A stretch of DNA of 64,000 nt from assembly GCA_028673005.1 (NCBI GenBank), contig CM054114.1:128431307-128495306 (forward strand). Reading direction: 5' to 3'. The position numbers and the translations under genes were made by a program. This stretch comes from Tanypteryx hageni. Its lineage: Eukaryota > Arthropoda > Insecta > Odonata > Petaluridae. This document shows positions 48,061 to 60,622 of this stretch, piece after piece (position 1 is the stretch's first letter; the number at the start of each line of letters is the position of its first letter). The notes beneath the pieces were generated by a model, which made no database searches, was not told the DNA's origin, and saw only the letters and a list, made by a program, of their open reading frames with translations.

Positions 48061-48300
48061 GAGAGGAATAGGGAGGCGAGGTAGTGGGAGACGGAAAGCA
48101 AACGACCAAGCCGTGTGACAGGCGGTAGAGAGGCGCCTTCTGGGGGTGCGGATAAAGCGGCAGGGAAGGCGGGGAAAAGGTGAAAGAGAGGGTGGGAGAG
48201 AGGGCGTCGAAGGGGAGTGGGAGAATAATAGAGAGCGAGGAATGAGAGAGAGGGACGGGAAGGAGTGAAAAAGGGAAGAGAGGAAGGCTTGGAACGCACG

Positions 48301-51300
48301 AGTCACAATACTCTTGAGGTGGCGCTGAGAGACCGAGGAAAGCACTGACCGACCGGAGCGACGTTGCCAACTCTACCACTACTTCGAGAAAGAAAAGGCC
48401 GTAGGGGAGGTGAGCGTTTAATTCCTCTCAGTCTCGTCATCGCATCGAAAAGCGCGGGTCCCGCCGAAATGGCAGAGACCGAGGGGAGAAGAAGCTTTCG
48501 AAAAAAATGAAAAGTCACCCTCCCTCCACAACACGCATTTTTCATATCGATCAAAAAGCTCGAATTACTGCAAGCGGTGTTTTTAGAAGGGAACTGGGAG
48601 ATCCGGATTGCACGCGCTCCTTTTTCCTCTCTCCCGGGGCGGGAGAGGACATCTGGCAACGTCAGCATGCCCTCGCATACTATATTCCTTCACTTGCCCC
48701 ATCAGCGACGCGAACCACGTTCTTTCCTCCCTCTTACGTCCCGAAGTCCTTCCGAAGGATGAAGAGAGTTCGGCAATGAGCATACACACACACACACATA
48801 TGCCCTGAGCCGGATTCCTAACCATTCCCTCCCCGGACCTGCCTATTGGCTCATTTCCACTTAGCATTCGCCAAGAGGGTGCAAATGAAAAGGCCCTTCC
48901 TTTCGATATGAGCACCCACGGACGAGGTGGAAAGCTCCCCCCAACCCTATCCCAGGATAAAAAAAAATTCTGGAGGCTTCCCCTACCATCCGCCTTCTCC
49001 ATTTCCGTTGTTGCATCCCTTATTTTCGCCGAAAACTTAACGGCGGTAACGGGTTCACATTATAGGTAAAGCGGCACCTACGAAACAAGTTTTCTTTTTT
49101 TTAACGCTTAAAATATTACTTAGGAGCATGGCGTTCATCCTCGACCGGACGTCTAACTAGATTACTTCCGAGTACGAATCACAAAGAAGGGGCTATTTTT
49201 AAGCGAGACGGTTTTATTTTTTTTGCCCTTTGAAGTCTACAAAGCGGTCGAATCAAACGGGCACCTCAAATAAGGCCACGCCTCGCTTTAACGTCCTTCT
49301 TGTGAAACACTGCGACAGACGTCATTAAAATACTTCAACATTTATATGCACTTTGATCGGGATTAAAATCCATTTTTACGCCGAGTTCAAATAAAAAAAT
49401 GATCGCTTGAATGTATGTCGTGGGTTTTATGGTTGATGTCGTTCGCTATAGACAGTTGTGACACACTAGAAGGCTTTGGGCAGCATTTTGGCCATGTGTT
49501 TAGATAAGAAAAACAAACAAATGGGGAACTACTGTTCTATAAATTGTTTCGACCACCTCCCGCAGAGAAAATGGCACATGGCACTAGGACAAAAAGACTA
49601 GAGAACAACGCGTGGGAATCAATACCAAAAGCGATAAAATATAACAAAATTGCGGCACGTAAATTTCTTCTCTTTCGCCACCATGTATGCCGCCGACGCT
49701 TCGAGAACGTGTAATTGTTCGACAGACGTATCACGCAGATCTGTGGCGGCGGAGTGAGAAGCATTTTCCGCTTCAAATATCCTTTCGAATACGTTTTCCT
49801 GCACCGTTGCGCCATTTTTACGCCGACCGAACTCGCCTGACCAGCACGCGATGGTGGGAAGCGGCAGGTCGAATTGCATCCTATTGATATTGAGCGACCC
49901 CTTTGGTTCAAGACTTTTCTCGCTCTTCACGTCTTAGCATGCGAACCCCGCCGAGGAAGTTGGCATAGCGCACAGTTGAATGGACATTCTATCATGCATT
50001 CTTCCTCATACCGACGAAATTGCTACGTAACTTCGTTTATCTGCCGAATCTATCTTCGTTTGTTTCACAGCGCGCTCTTTCAAGAAAACCTCACGGAATC
50101 GATTTTTTATACGAAACACTAACTTGAACTCTTCCACTAATTATTTTATAGGTATAATTTTGTTTTTTTTTTTAAATTTTCATAACAAATACATTTTCTA
50201 GGAATCTACGTGTAAAATACCAGAATATCACGTTTATATGAAATATTTGGTTCAAATTGTAACATTAAAATCTTTTAACTGTAGTGTAACTCGTATGACG
50301 TTGATAGTTAAAGGGTAAAGAACTCGAGAGACAAAATTACAAACAAGAAAACGTACGACTGCAGCTTAGAGAAAAAAATTGTTTAACTCTGGAATAATAA
50401 AAGGGCGTAACAATTAACTATTATTATTATTAATAATTATTTAATTATCAATAATACATAAGCTGTTCTTCATAAAATAATGTATGTCTTTTATAAATTA
50501 ATGTCCTTATGGGGTTGTTAATGCCCCAAAGTAGTAAATTAAGATGTCGAAAGAAGTTAAAATCACTTCAAATGACGTTATCCTCAACCCACAAAGACGC
50601 CTTTCGGGTTGCCTAAAACCGGAAATAACCAGGCAAACAATCTCCTCACCAAGAATGTCGGACGGCAAATTACAAGTTCAAATGAAAATATCAAAGATCC
50701 TTTCTTATTTACCCACGACGAGCGCCAACGTGAACGCCTTTAAGAAATCTTTAGCGTGGGACGCCCTTCACATTTCTCAACGAAGAGAAACAATCATCGC
50801 TCGAACACGACCAACATTGCTCCGAGCGTCAACCGAACGGGAAGGTTTACTACAATAAAAAAGTGCGCTAACTCCAAAAACACACGCCGCTAAACGAGGC
50901 AACGCTAAGTACTCGACGAGTAACCGAGTTATACACCGATTTATACCTATCGCATGGACAAAGGGCTTCAGAGTACATCTGCCTTTCCAACCACATAAAC
51001 CGCCGTGGCAGCACCGGTAGCGGCTATCCCAAAATTCATAGCGGCTTGGTGCGTCAAGAGAGTGCAGCGGGAGGTACGGGGCGTATCGAGCGGCACCCAT
51101 ATGGCGAGGACAGGAAAAGAACACCTGTCAATCAAGGCGGTATGATAGTCCGCAGCGTCAGGGGATTGCTTAGGTAAATACAAGCGCTGCTCGGCGGGCA
51201 AGCGAATGGGGAGGGAGGTTGGAGGAGAGCGGAGATAGAGGTTTGGAGGTGATACCGTGGGAGTTTGAAATAGAGTGAGGGGAAATGGAGTGAGAGGGAG

Positions 51301-53022
51301 AGGAGCGGGAGATAAGGCAAAGCACGGTGATCAATAATGCAAATTAGAGTGAGAGGGATAGAGAGAATGGGGGATTCCGCAGTCTCTTAAGCTGCAAAAC
51401 TTTCAGCCAACCCTTCTCAAGACCTCATCATCTTCCTTCCCCTTCGGTCCGGCCAAAGCGTTGAGAAAGGGGTGATGCGGGTGGGAGGGAGAGAGAGTGA
51501 GGGCGGAGAGGGAGTGAGGGCAGAGAGGGAGTGAGGGCAGAGAGGGAGTGAGGGCAGAGAGGGAGAGAGACGGGATGACTGTGATACGAAGAGAACGGTC
51601 GGCGAGATCGGTCGGAGGGAGATCCGAGCGGTAAGGGAAGAGGCAGGAGAGCAGGAGCATTACTGAGCCGCCGAGAAATTATTTACGACGGATGGCAAGG
51701 GTGGGTGGAGTTTCATACGATGCTGTCTTCGTGCGAAACGCTCTTTCCCTGGCAAACAATGTCCGCTCGCATATTTTCCCAGCCAATCCGTATCGACCTG
51801 TTCCGGCGACGAACCTAAACGGGGCGACGCGGAATTTTTTTTCATTAAAAAAACGGCCACTTTTCAAACTAAACATTTTAAATATAAAAAAAACAAATTC
51901 CCGTACGCGAGATTTATGGACAAATTTTTTTACCTCCCTCTCTCGGAAATATAGATTATCGAAGAGACTCTCGATGCAAAAGAGCACGTTCCGCGGACAA
52001 ATATTTGGTCGCGACTGGAATTCAAACGATATCATGTCATGCGCAATGATAAAAAATCAATACCGGGAGTGTGCAAAACATTATACGGATACGTCAAGTT
52101 AGAGAGAGAGAAAGGAGAAAAAATTGACGCTAACCGGATGTGACAGTGATTCTACGTATGAATTTGTGCGTGCTGCACCGCATTTCGGAGGAGATACGCA
52201 CAGGGGGAGAAGGGTAGAGGGAGAATGATCACTTTTCCAACCCGTCGCTCTGAATTTTCCGCGCGAGAAATTAACGAACCGAGTCACAGGCGCAACGATA
52301 TCACGCCATTGGATTTATGGCGCTCGCATTCCACTAAAACAAGTGAAAAAGATACTCTGAGTGAATCTTATACAAAACGTCTCACGGTGCTTGCCGCGTG
52401 ATGGATATTCGACACGAGACGTAAAATTAAAAAAACTATGAGAGGCAACGTCATCCAATAATGTTTTTTATGTAATATTAGCGTTTAAGCGAAAGAAACA
52501 CGCGGAGCTCCACTTCAGCGAAGAATCTCGAGTTTCCTCTAATTTATTCGTCTTCAAACGAAGCTTTTGCGGCTTGAACACAACATCCTCGAGACGACGT
52601 AAGCTGGAAGGCGTTAATGCATTTCATACGATACTCGCCGAAATTTGTCTCGATCTGAAGAAAAAATAATAAGAGCAACACCGAAGGAAAAAGAAAATCA
52701 GTCTTTTTCTATCCGGATAAACAATAAAGTAACGATGCGTGAGGTATTTACTACAAGTTTTGCGCCTTTTGTACGAAAATAGACGCTCATGAAATCACGG
52801 GAAAGCTTCGAAAGAAAATGTGAATCAAAAGTGACTCTGGTCGAGGGAAAATTCACAACGGCACCTCATCTAGGCGATCAAGATGCCGCACATGCAAAGG
52901 AGCGCTTAAACTTGGACCGGACACAGAAGTGCAAACAAGACGAAATCGCGTTCTTTTGTCCCTCTCGAGACTCGGGGAAAATTAACTTTCGTAAGGTGAA
53001 AATAGTAGAGGATCATTTCCTC
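48301..53022. other. CpG-rich noncoding region with GA-rich blocks
   Basis: No gene recognised. Purine-rich blocks on the + strand lie at about 51200-51330 and 51480-51570. Several CpG-rich open frames on both strands have no domain features and I treat them as chance. Confidence 0.45.
51490..51570 (+). repeat. 18-bp tandem repeat, about four copies
   Basis: The unit gagggcagagagggagtg repeats four times with little change. Purines are on the + strand. Confidence 0.85.
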
Positions 53023-53030
53023 GCCTAGAG

Positions 53031-53346
53031 CAGTGGTGCCCAAATTCTCCTACAAGGCGGGCCGCATCGGCGGTTGCGAATCCTTCGGCGGGCCGCGTTG
53101 GAAGTTGGCAATTATTCGGCGGGTCGGATTAGAATTTAAATCGGAAGTTGCGTACGTACTTGGAGGGGCCACATAAGTGAAAATCAAATCTAATAAAGGT
53201 TTATGGTTAAAATTTCAATATTAAAAGTTTTATTATCAAAATTATCATAAAATGTATGAATTTTTGTGTTAAATTTTTCGGATTGCTTTTTCGTCATAGC
53301 TTCGCGGACCGCATCAGTAACCCTGGCCGTAGATTGGGCATCACTG
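53031..53346. mobile_element. Non-autonomous hAT, 316 bp
   Basis: Ends cagtggtgcccaaa and attgggcatcactg. Flanks gcctagag and gcttcgag match at 6 of 8. The internal gcgggccgc and cgcggaccgcat blocks recur in DNA near 63480-63545, which looks like a partial copy of the same family. Confidence 0.85.
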
Positions 53347-53828
53347 GCTTCGAGATAGGGTGGGAAGTTCATTTTCTTGAAAACATCCTCGAATCAAAGG
53401 CACTAATAACTTATGCTCTCAATATTAAATACAGCTACCAAATACGACTGGAAAATTCTGAACCATTGATACATTATTTATGGGCCAGCGCGTGCTGCAA
53501 TGACAGCAAAATTTCGTCAATCCAATAGACACAAAATTTTTTATATTGATCATAATCACAGAAAAAACATCTTTCAACTTCTACGAAATGCAAATGGAAA
53601 ACAAGTTGTTTTTTTCTGAATATGATTAATACATCCCACTAAATTGAGCCTAAGCTCAATGATTTGTTTTATTTAGTTACGTAGAACAATACATTCAAGA
53701 ACTTGAACATCCTATTTTGAATTTATTTTTCTTTGGACGACTTTATAACTAAATACAAACAATAGTTAATATATGAGTAATAATTAAACTGGCTATTTTG
53801 CTGCACCGAGAAATGGATTTGACTACAG

Positions 53829-54234
53829 CAGTGGTTTTCAACCAGGGTTCCACAAATATTTGTTGAAAATTTCGATAATTGTATGATTTTGTAACTATTT
53901 TTCAAATTACTGGTAATAGTAAATAATATGTAAAAATAAATAAATTAATGTCAGCGCAAGTGGTGTAACAACAATATATAATTCGTACACTTGTGTATAG
54001 ATATACGTGGAAATTCCATAACTCAAACGTCTATAACTCGAATTTTCCATAACTCAAAGTGAATTAATTTTACCGGGAAAATCTCTATGAGAAAAACCTA
54101 TTTTCATAAGTAGAATTTTCTATGACTCGAATGTTTTTTGTTACCCTTGAAGTTCGACTTATGGAAGTTCCACTTATTACTATTCCGAAAGATGCTGGAG
54201 TGTTCCGTGGCCGAAAAAAGGTTGAAAAGCACTG
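53829..54234. mobile_element. Non-autonomous hAT, 406 bp
   Basis: Ends cagtggttttcaacc and ggttgaaaagcactg match except at one base. Flanks gactacag and gattacag match at 7 of 8. The inside has repeated motifs like ataactcgaattttc and ccataactcaaa. Confidence 0.88.
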
Positions 54235-54242
54235 GATTACAG

Positions 54243-56111
54243 CGTGCCCCGGAGAAACCAAGACGATTGAGAACGAATAAAATGGAGCACGCGAATTCTA
54301 ATTACCACCCGTGATTGAAACGGCAACCGGTATTCAAATCTCCTATAGTCGTCCGATTCGAAAAGGTCTCCCGAGAACTCAGCGCTAGGAAACCGAGCGC
54401 GCTATTCCCTGAAATCCATCCTCATATGTTTACGCACCTCCCCACCACCACATCAACGGGCGCGAACCTATAGATCTCATCTCCCGGATCAACCGCAGCA
54501 AAAGGACCGACATCACGAAGCCTCCTCGCCGCCCCGCCCTCTCCCACACACCTCTTTTCTCCCTCGGGCCACCTTTCCCACCTCCCTCTCCGGTCCCGGC
54601 AAAGTGGCGTGGAAGAGGCGAAGGCGGAAGAAGGGAACGGGAGAGGAACAAAAGGGAATAAAGAGGAAGAGGAACCCTTCGGTTGGGTCGCCCGAACGTC
54701 GCCGGAAAAAGCCGAGCCGACGGGGCGAGGCTGAGAGACTGGTGGTGGCTGGGCAAATCGATAAACTTGGGCTTCTCTCTCTCTCTCTCCCCGCACGACG
54801 CTTTACCCCGGAGGGGAGATGAAGGGAGAAAAGAGAAGGGAGGGAGCCGGGACAACGGGGAAGATAGAGACGTAAGGTGGGGAGGGATGGAGAGAAAGAG
54901 GACGGAAGTTTTTCGGCGAGGTTTTGACGGAGGAGCGAGAGGACGTAAAATATTATTTATCCAAAAAAAGGGAGAGGAAAAAAGGGTAGGAGCTAGGGGA
55001 ACGGCGAAGGGAGGGGTGCGGAGGTGTGAAAGGGAGCTTCCGCAGGAATTTTCCACGACGCCGAGGCGGTCTCTTGTATTGATTGCGGAAGTCGCAGAGC
55101 GGAGCAGGGCCCCGAGCCCCCTCAACACACCGAGTGTGTCGTTATAGAGCTGTTGGGCAGGCGGAGCGGGCATCTTCCGCCTCCATCGGCGGGGCGTGGG
55201 AGTGGGGGGCAGTGAGAAGGCGTGGAGGTGTAGAATGAAGGGTGGCTGAGGTCGTGCCACGTGAAGGGGGATCGAGGGAGGGGAATGGGGATGAGGGGGC
55301 GGGCGGGGAAGAAAGAGAGTAGGGATGATCCGGGGCACTCAACCCGACGACCTCAGCCACTTCCCATTTTCAGGGGTAAACATCTCTGCTGGAGGAGTGA
55401 GGGACCACTTATAACCGCGATCCAAAACACTACATGAGGCGCCTTCGACTCAAAGATAGACCGGTGACGGGGTTTCACTTGGCAAATCACAAGTCACCCG
55501 GATCCAACGAGACATTCGTAATTAACTTCGAGGCGTCACTTTATTATTTTACCTAACAAGAATTTACGAACACTGTGTTTCTTCAATTCCAATTCTGAGG
55601 GAAAATCTACAAAATGACGAGCCAGTAATAAAAAACTTTCATCCGAATAAAAACATTTCTTTTCTATAGAATGAAGCTGACGCAAATTTATAAAATCTTC
55701 TCCGCGAATAAAAGAAACTATAAATAGACGACCATTATGATTTTAAATGATTGCAATCGTCTCAAAACGTCTCAACTGTTTAAAAATAAAATACAATCAA
55801 AATTTATGAAATGAAAAATGACAAGAATAATAGCTTTTGCCTAAAAAGTAATCCCATGCACGAATCACGTAAATACTGGACCAAAATAATTTAGTGCGCT
55901 TTTTATAAAAAATCCCCTTACCATATCCGCAAAACCGTGCGTTTACCTTCAGAGATAACAAAAACAACAGGTCAAAGCAGGTGATAACGACTGGAGCACT
56001 ATATACAATCACAAAAACTTTTTTCTACAAACCTCGAGATTTTTATCCCTTTCAACTTACTGCCATTTTTTGCAGTGAATAAAAAGAAACTTCCGACGTA
56101 AAATTAATACT
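54243..56111. promoter_or_regulatory. CpG-rich and GA-rich block, possible promoter of an unseen exon
   Basis: 54420-55350 is rich in CpG with long runs of G/A on the + strand. On the minus strand this becomes C/T-rich, as in some 5' UTRs. No splice-consistent ARID2 coding exon could be found in it. 55400-56111 is ordinary AT-rich DNA. A role as promoter or 5' UTR of ARID2 or of another gene is possible but not shown. Confidence 0.25.
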
Positions 56112-56119
56112 ATCTAAAC

Positions 56120-56395
56120 TAGGGGTGGGCAAACTACGGCCCGCGAGGGCATTTTATGTGGCCCGCGATGCCATTATGAAAGCGAACCGTCCTATAATAA
56201 ACATAATTTGTATCTTAAAATTATAGACGGAAAACCTTTTGTGGTGTTATGGGGATAACACATTTATTATTGATTTTCAATAACAGGATCCCTCGCATTA
56301 TCTCAAATAACTTCTGATGTGAACCCTAACGTGGCCCGCCGAAGCAATTTCATCTGTTAATGCGGCTCGTCATGTAAAAGGTTTGCCCACCTCTG
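56120..56395. mobile_element. Non-autonomous hAT, 276 bp
   Basis: Left taggggtgggcaaac (first base mutated from C) and right gtttgcccacctctg. Exact 8-bp target duplication atctaaac (56112-56119, 56396-56403). Contains cggcccgcgagg and gtggcccgc. Confidence 0.92.
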
Positions 56396-56403
56396 ATCTA
56401 AAC

Positions 56404-58680
56404 GAAGAATGAAATTTTTCATGAACTAACTCAAATAGATTTTTGCGATCGAGCTATCAATGAATTATTCGGAGAGAGGTCACGAGGTCATCGTTCCCGC
56501 ACACCAATACTACAACCATAGACGCCTCGAGCAACGAACTCTTATCTAGCAGATACGGGAAAAAAACTTTTACCTACATTTTAATGCTCAATTCCTCCAT
56601 TCCCAGGAACAAACTATTTAAGCAAAGCTCCGGCATAAATTACGAAGATCACGGTGATCACTAACTGCATCATCAATAATACCACTCGATAAATCAACAA
56701 TCCATAATTCGCATTTTTCTCTTTCGAGACCACTTAATCGTATAAAACGCTGGAATCATCATTTGTAATTTCAACTGTAATGGAGATCCAACCAGTGGTA
56801 TTTTTCAGTAAATTCTTCAGGGAAACGATCAGTTAACAACCACTAATTTCGACGCGATGTCCTGATGGTTTGATCCACTTTTTCTTAAGGTAAACAATTA
56901 CCTGCACAATTTATTCCAGCCAAAACCATAAATGAGTTCCTCAATGCAACATGGAATGCTTTATTCACTTCTTGAGAACACTCCACAACTTGTATTCTGA
57001 AGGACAATGCACTCGACATGGACATAAAAACCGTTCACGCTCCGCGACAAAAGTACAATTTTCTCAAGATAAATAATCAACTCCAGCAGTCGACAATGCA
57101 TCACAAATAACGCATCTCGTTGCATAAGACAAAGAATAACAACAAAAAACTTAAAAAATAACCACTAAAATGTACACGTTCAGTCCAAGCGATATGTTTC
57201 ATGCAATTCATATAGACTTTTAGATGCACTGGTGATTTTTACGTTGAGTTTGTTTATAATCATTTTGAAAAAGGAATCGATGTATCATACATGATATTTA
57301 ATATGATTATGTTATACTTACAACCTTTCTGACAATACCCGACACATTAACTTTAGTATCATCAGAGGACCTGAGCAGCAATTAAATAGTTTTAAAAATG
57401 TAAGAATGAATCACATGTGAATCGATAACTTCCTACTTAAAAAATCCGACGAGAAGCAGGCGATTCATGAACAATAAAGGTGTTTAAAAAATTTCAAATA
57501 TTATTCATAAAACTAGGGAGATGCCCGTTGAAATTCAACGGGAAAGGGTTTTGTGAAATAAAAAATGAACATAAATATGCCTTGACTTTCTTTGGATGGC
57601 AAGAAAATAAATTTTCATTCTTGTAGGCATTTGTTGTTCCAAGTTTCGAACTCCTACGATGATTCTAAGTACATAATTTTAACATGAGAATGATTAATAT
57701 TCTACATACAAATGCACTCGTAAATAACGCAATGAATGTTGTTTACATTGGTTGCTATGAAAAGAATTTCTCTCTCCTTCTCTCTCGTACTAATTGTAAG
57801 GGCATTCAAAGCATACTTTCGTCCATAAGGATTGAAATAACAATATGATTTCGAGGTTTAACAATGTAATGGGTTGGCATGGCGACATCCCGTTAAAATG
57901 GCAAGATTTCCCCAAAATATGTGAATTAAACGTTTAACATGGGGAATTTCAAACTGTAGGAAGGAATAGATGAACAGAATAGGCAACTTCATAGTTTTTT
58001 TCTTTAAAATGGGATAGATCCGAAGATCATAGATGAATTCTTTCTAATTTATATCTCAAAAAGAATAAAAGCCTGCAAGTGAAAAAGTTGATTTTTACGT
58101 GTATGGGAAATGGAAATACCTACCTTGGAGTCGAACCTAGGACTTTTTTCGAGATTTCTTTTCGTCATCTTACAATATGTGAATCGATCATTCCTGCCAA
58201 ATATAAAAAATGAATCTCGTTCCATTATCGAGTTATTCGCATTTTTAAAGCGTGACAGAGGGAGCCACAAAGTAGCCTTTTATTATTGTTAGATTCCACT
58301 CCTTTTACCAACTTTTATATTAACTTCGAAAGTAGTAATTTTATTCGTTGGAATAGCTCAGTTGCCTGTTTTTGTGCGCTCTATGAAACCTTTCTACAGG
58401 CCCATAATAAACTAGCATAAAATTACAGCCTCAGAAGAACGGGAGATAATTCGCTAATTATAAGTTAACACGCCTGGAGATCGAGGTTAATGTTCAATGG
58501 TTTTCTTTATGATTTTAAAGTTGTAATTTCGTTTTACTAGTACTTCTAAAAATAATTAATGCGACATCATGAAGACATTCAACAATACAATGAATTTATA
58601 TTTAATTGAAAGCATTTATGACGGTAAGAATTGTTTATATCGCTGTTACCATATCAATGAATGATGCCTAAAAATTTTCA
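56404..58680. other. Noncoding stretch with a short palindrome
   Basis: 57523-57541 cccgttgaa-a-ttcaacggg is a perfect 9+9 hairpin. On the minus strand at about 58125-58145 gtcctaggttcgactcc is a B-box-like sequence related to one near 6050. No genes recognised. Confidence 0.45.
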
Positions 58681-58960
58681 AATAAAACTATATAAATATT
58701 ACTTTTTATCCTACCAACATTTATATAGGCACGCTTAAGTGCACCAAAAAGCAAAAAACAAGAAAATAACTAAAATGTTTGTGTAAAAGTTCGGTGACTC
58801 ATGCTGACATAATATAATGGGAAAACGAAATATTTATAACATGAGCCACCCAACTTTTACACGAAAATTGGAGTTATTTTCTTGTTTTTTTTTTTTTGCT
58901 TTTTGATGCACTTAAACGTACATAAAGCTGGTAGGTGAAAACGTAATTTTTAGTTTTATT
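58681..58960. repeat. Long inverted repeat (hairpin) with about 120-bp arms
   Basis: 58681-58803 and 58840-58960 are inverted copies with scattered differences. Matching landmarks: aataaaacta/tagttttatt at the outside, cttaagtgca/tgcacttaa, caagaaaataac/gttattttcttg, gtgtaaaagtt/aacttttacac, and ctcatg/catgag next to the 36-base loop. A transcript would fold into one long hairpin. It could be a foldback MITE; no clear target duplication is visible. Confidence 0.88.
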
Positions 58961-60206
58961 TGTAGTTCTTCTATGGACGCATTTTGCACCATAATCAACC
59001 CGTTGCAAAAATCAGAGACCCATTTCCGTAGCATTTCTCCAACGACATCGAACGAAAACAACCCGCCAATTCTCTTAACCAAGTTCAGACCGAAAGCAGA
59101 GCGTAATACCGCCGCCGCCAGACGTAAATAGGGTCGAAAGAAACAATTGAATCTCGAGGCAGAGGGAGCCAACTTAACATTTCCATCACGCGCCTCCCCT
59201 TGGCTCTTCGCGGAGTGCTTTCGGAGCTCTCCTCCCCCCACCCACCAGTGCGATGCGTTGGAAGAACTATATGACTGTAGCCTGTAGGGCGGCACAGGTC
59301 TCACGGGAAGACGGTACCACGGCCAGACCGGAAGCAAGGCGAGGCTGAAGCAAAGCGGAGCTGTGCCCTCTTGGCTCGCCTTCTTCCGCTCGCTGGAACC
59401 CGCGACTGCATGACCAACAACCCCGCCCCCTTCTACCCGCCTCCCGCGCCACAACCCACTTCAAACGTTCTTTATCCCGGAAAAAAAACAAAAGAAAAAA
59501 CCCGCGAACAATGTATATATCCTTCAGAACGCGAATCCTCTTCCTGTCTTCATTACGATGAGATTACTGTTATAACATCGCGCAAGGTCTTTTTTTATCT
59601 CCGAAAAAGCGCGACTCCTATCAGCGAGGCTAAAAATTTCAGTCTTGCAATCGTCTTCGTATAAATGCAATTTAAACCATAAAAGAAGAATGAAGGAGGC
59701 GATCTGTCCCGACCTCGTTCAATTTTCCCATTCACAAGTACGTGCGGCATTTCTCGGAGAACGGAGACTTTTTCTCGCATGAGCGATTTCACCGGATTCG
59801 AAAAGATTAACCTACACCGAATTGGCTAATTTGCACGCAACGATTCTTTCAAGACATGCACGCGAATAATCTATGTATTTCGACCAGATTAATAACAACC
59901 TGAGCTTTAAAGATTTATATTTCTGAAACGAAATTTTCACGGTGATACAATCTCCTTCATGACGTCAATCATTAAAATCCATTAGTAAAAATATCATAAT
60001 CAACACGCATAGAAATGCTGCTTGTCTCTGTATACCTAAAAATGCAAAATTCGCTAAAAGCAAAAAAACAGACCTTGCAGAGTTGCAGCGATTTATATCT
60101 ACACTATCATTATAAACACGGAACATTCAAACTTCCGGGCAACCACAATACGCGATCCCGAAAATACGTAACGAGAGTTTAGATAGATATTTTTGTAATG
60201 CACATA
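58961..60206. other. Noncoding stretch, partly CpG-rich
   Basis: 59040-59460 is CpG-rich; a minus-strand frame at 58912-59454 has no domain. Nothing I can name. Confidence 0.45.
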
Positions 60207-60214
60207 CTCTAGAC

Positions 60215-60614
60215 CAGTGTTTCCCAACCTTTCTAACTCCGCGGACCACTTCATTACTTACGCTAACATACTTACTATATCTACGATTAAGAAAAGGGGT
60301 ACTTGGTTACGTAGTTTATTTGACCATTTTCAGGATTACAGGCAGGCGAATTCCAAACGGCACGAGCACTCTCAGCTTATGAGGTAATAAGATCAGTCAA
60401 GTGTAAGTTACGGATGGCAAAGAGGTGGAATCGGGCGATATGAAGGAGTGGGATAATGTTCAAGTAAAAACGGCATTAACGAAAATATTCAATACCTGTG
60501 ATAGTGTACAACTTTCTTATTTTTTCCCAAAAAATTTCAGCTAAATATGAGACGCGGCCTATAAATCAACTAATTTTGGAAACCTCCGCGGACCGTAAGT
60601 GGTTGGGGAAACTG
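60215..60614. mobile_element. Non-autonomous hAT, 400 bp
   Basis: Ends cagtgtttcccaacc and ggttggggaaactg; flanks ctctagac and ctctagat match at 7 of 8. ctccgcggacc occurs near both ends. Confidence 0.88.
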
Positions 60615-60622
60615 CTCTAGAT

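Noticed and set aside
47155..48379. Long proline-rich or Glu-Gly-rich open frames on both strands
   Set aside because: They come from the 24-bp and 22-bp repeats, whose composition and period keep frames open; no start context or domain.
54430..55338. A 302-residue minus-strand frame rich in Pro/Ser/Leu/Arg
   Set aside because: Composition follows the C/T-rich strand; no domain and no splice-consistent link to ARID2.
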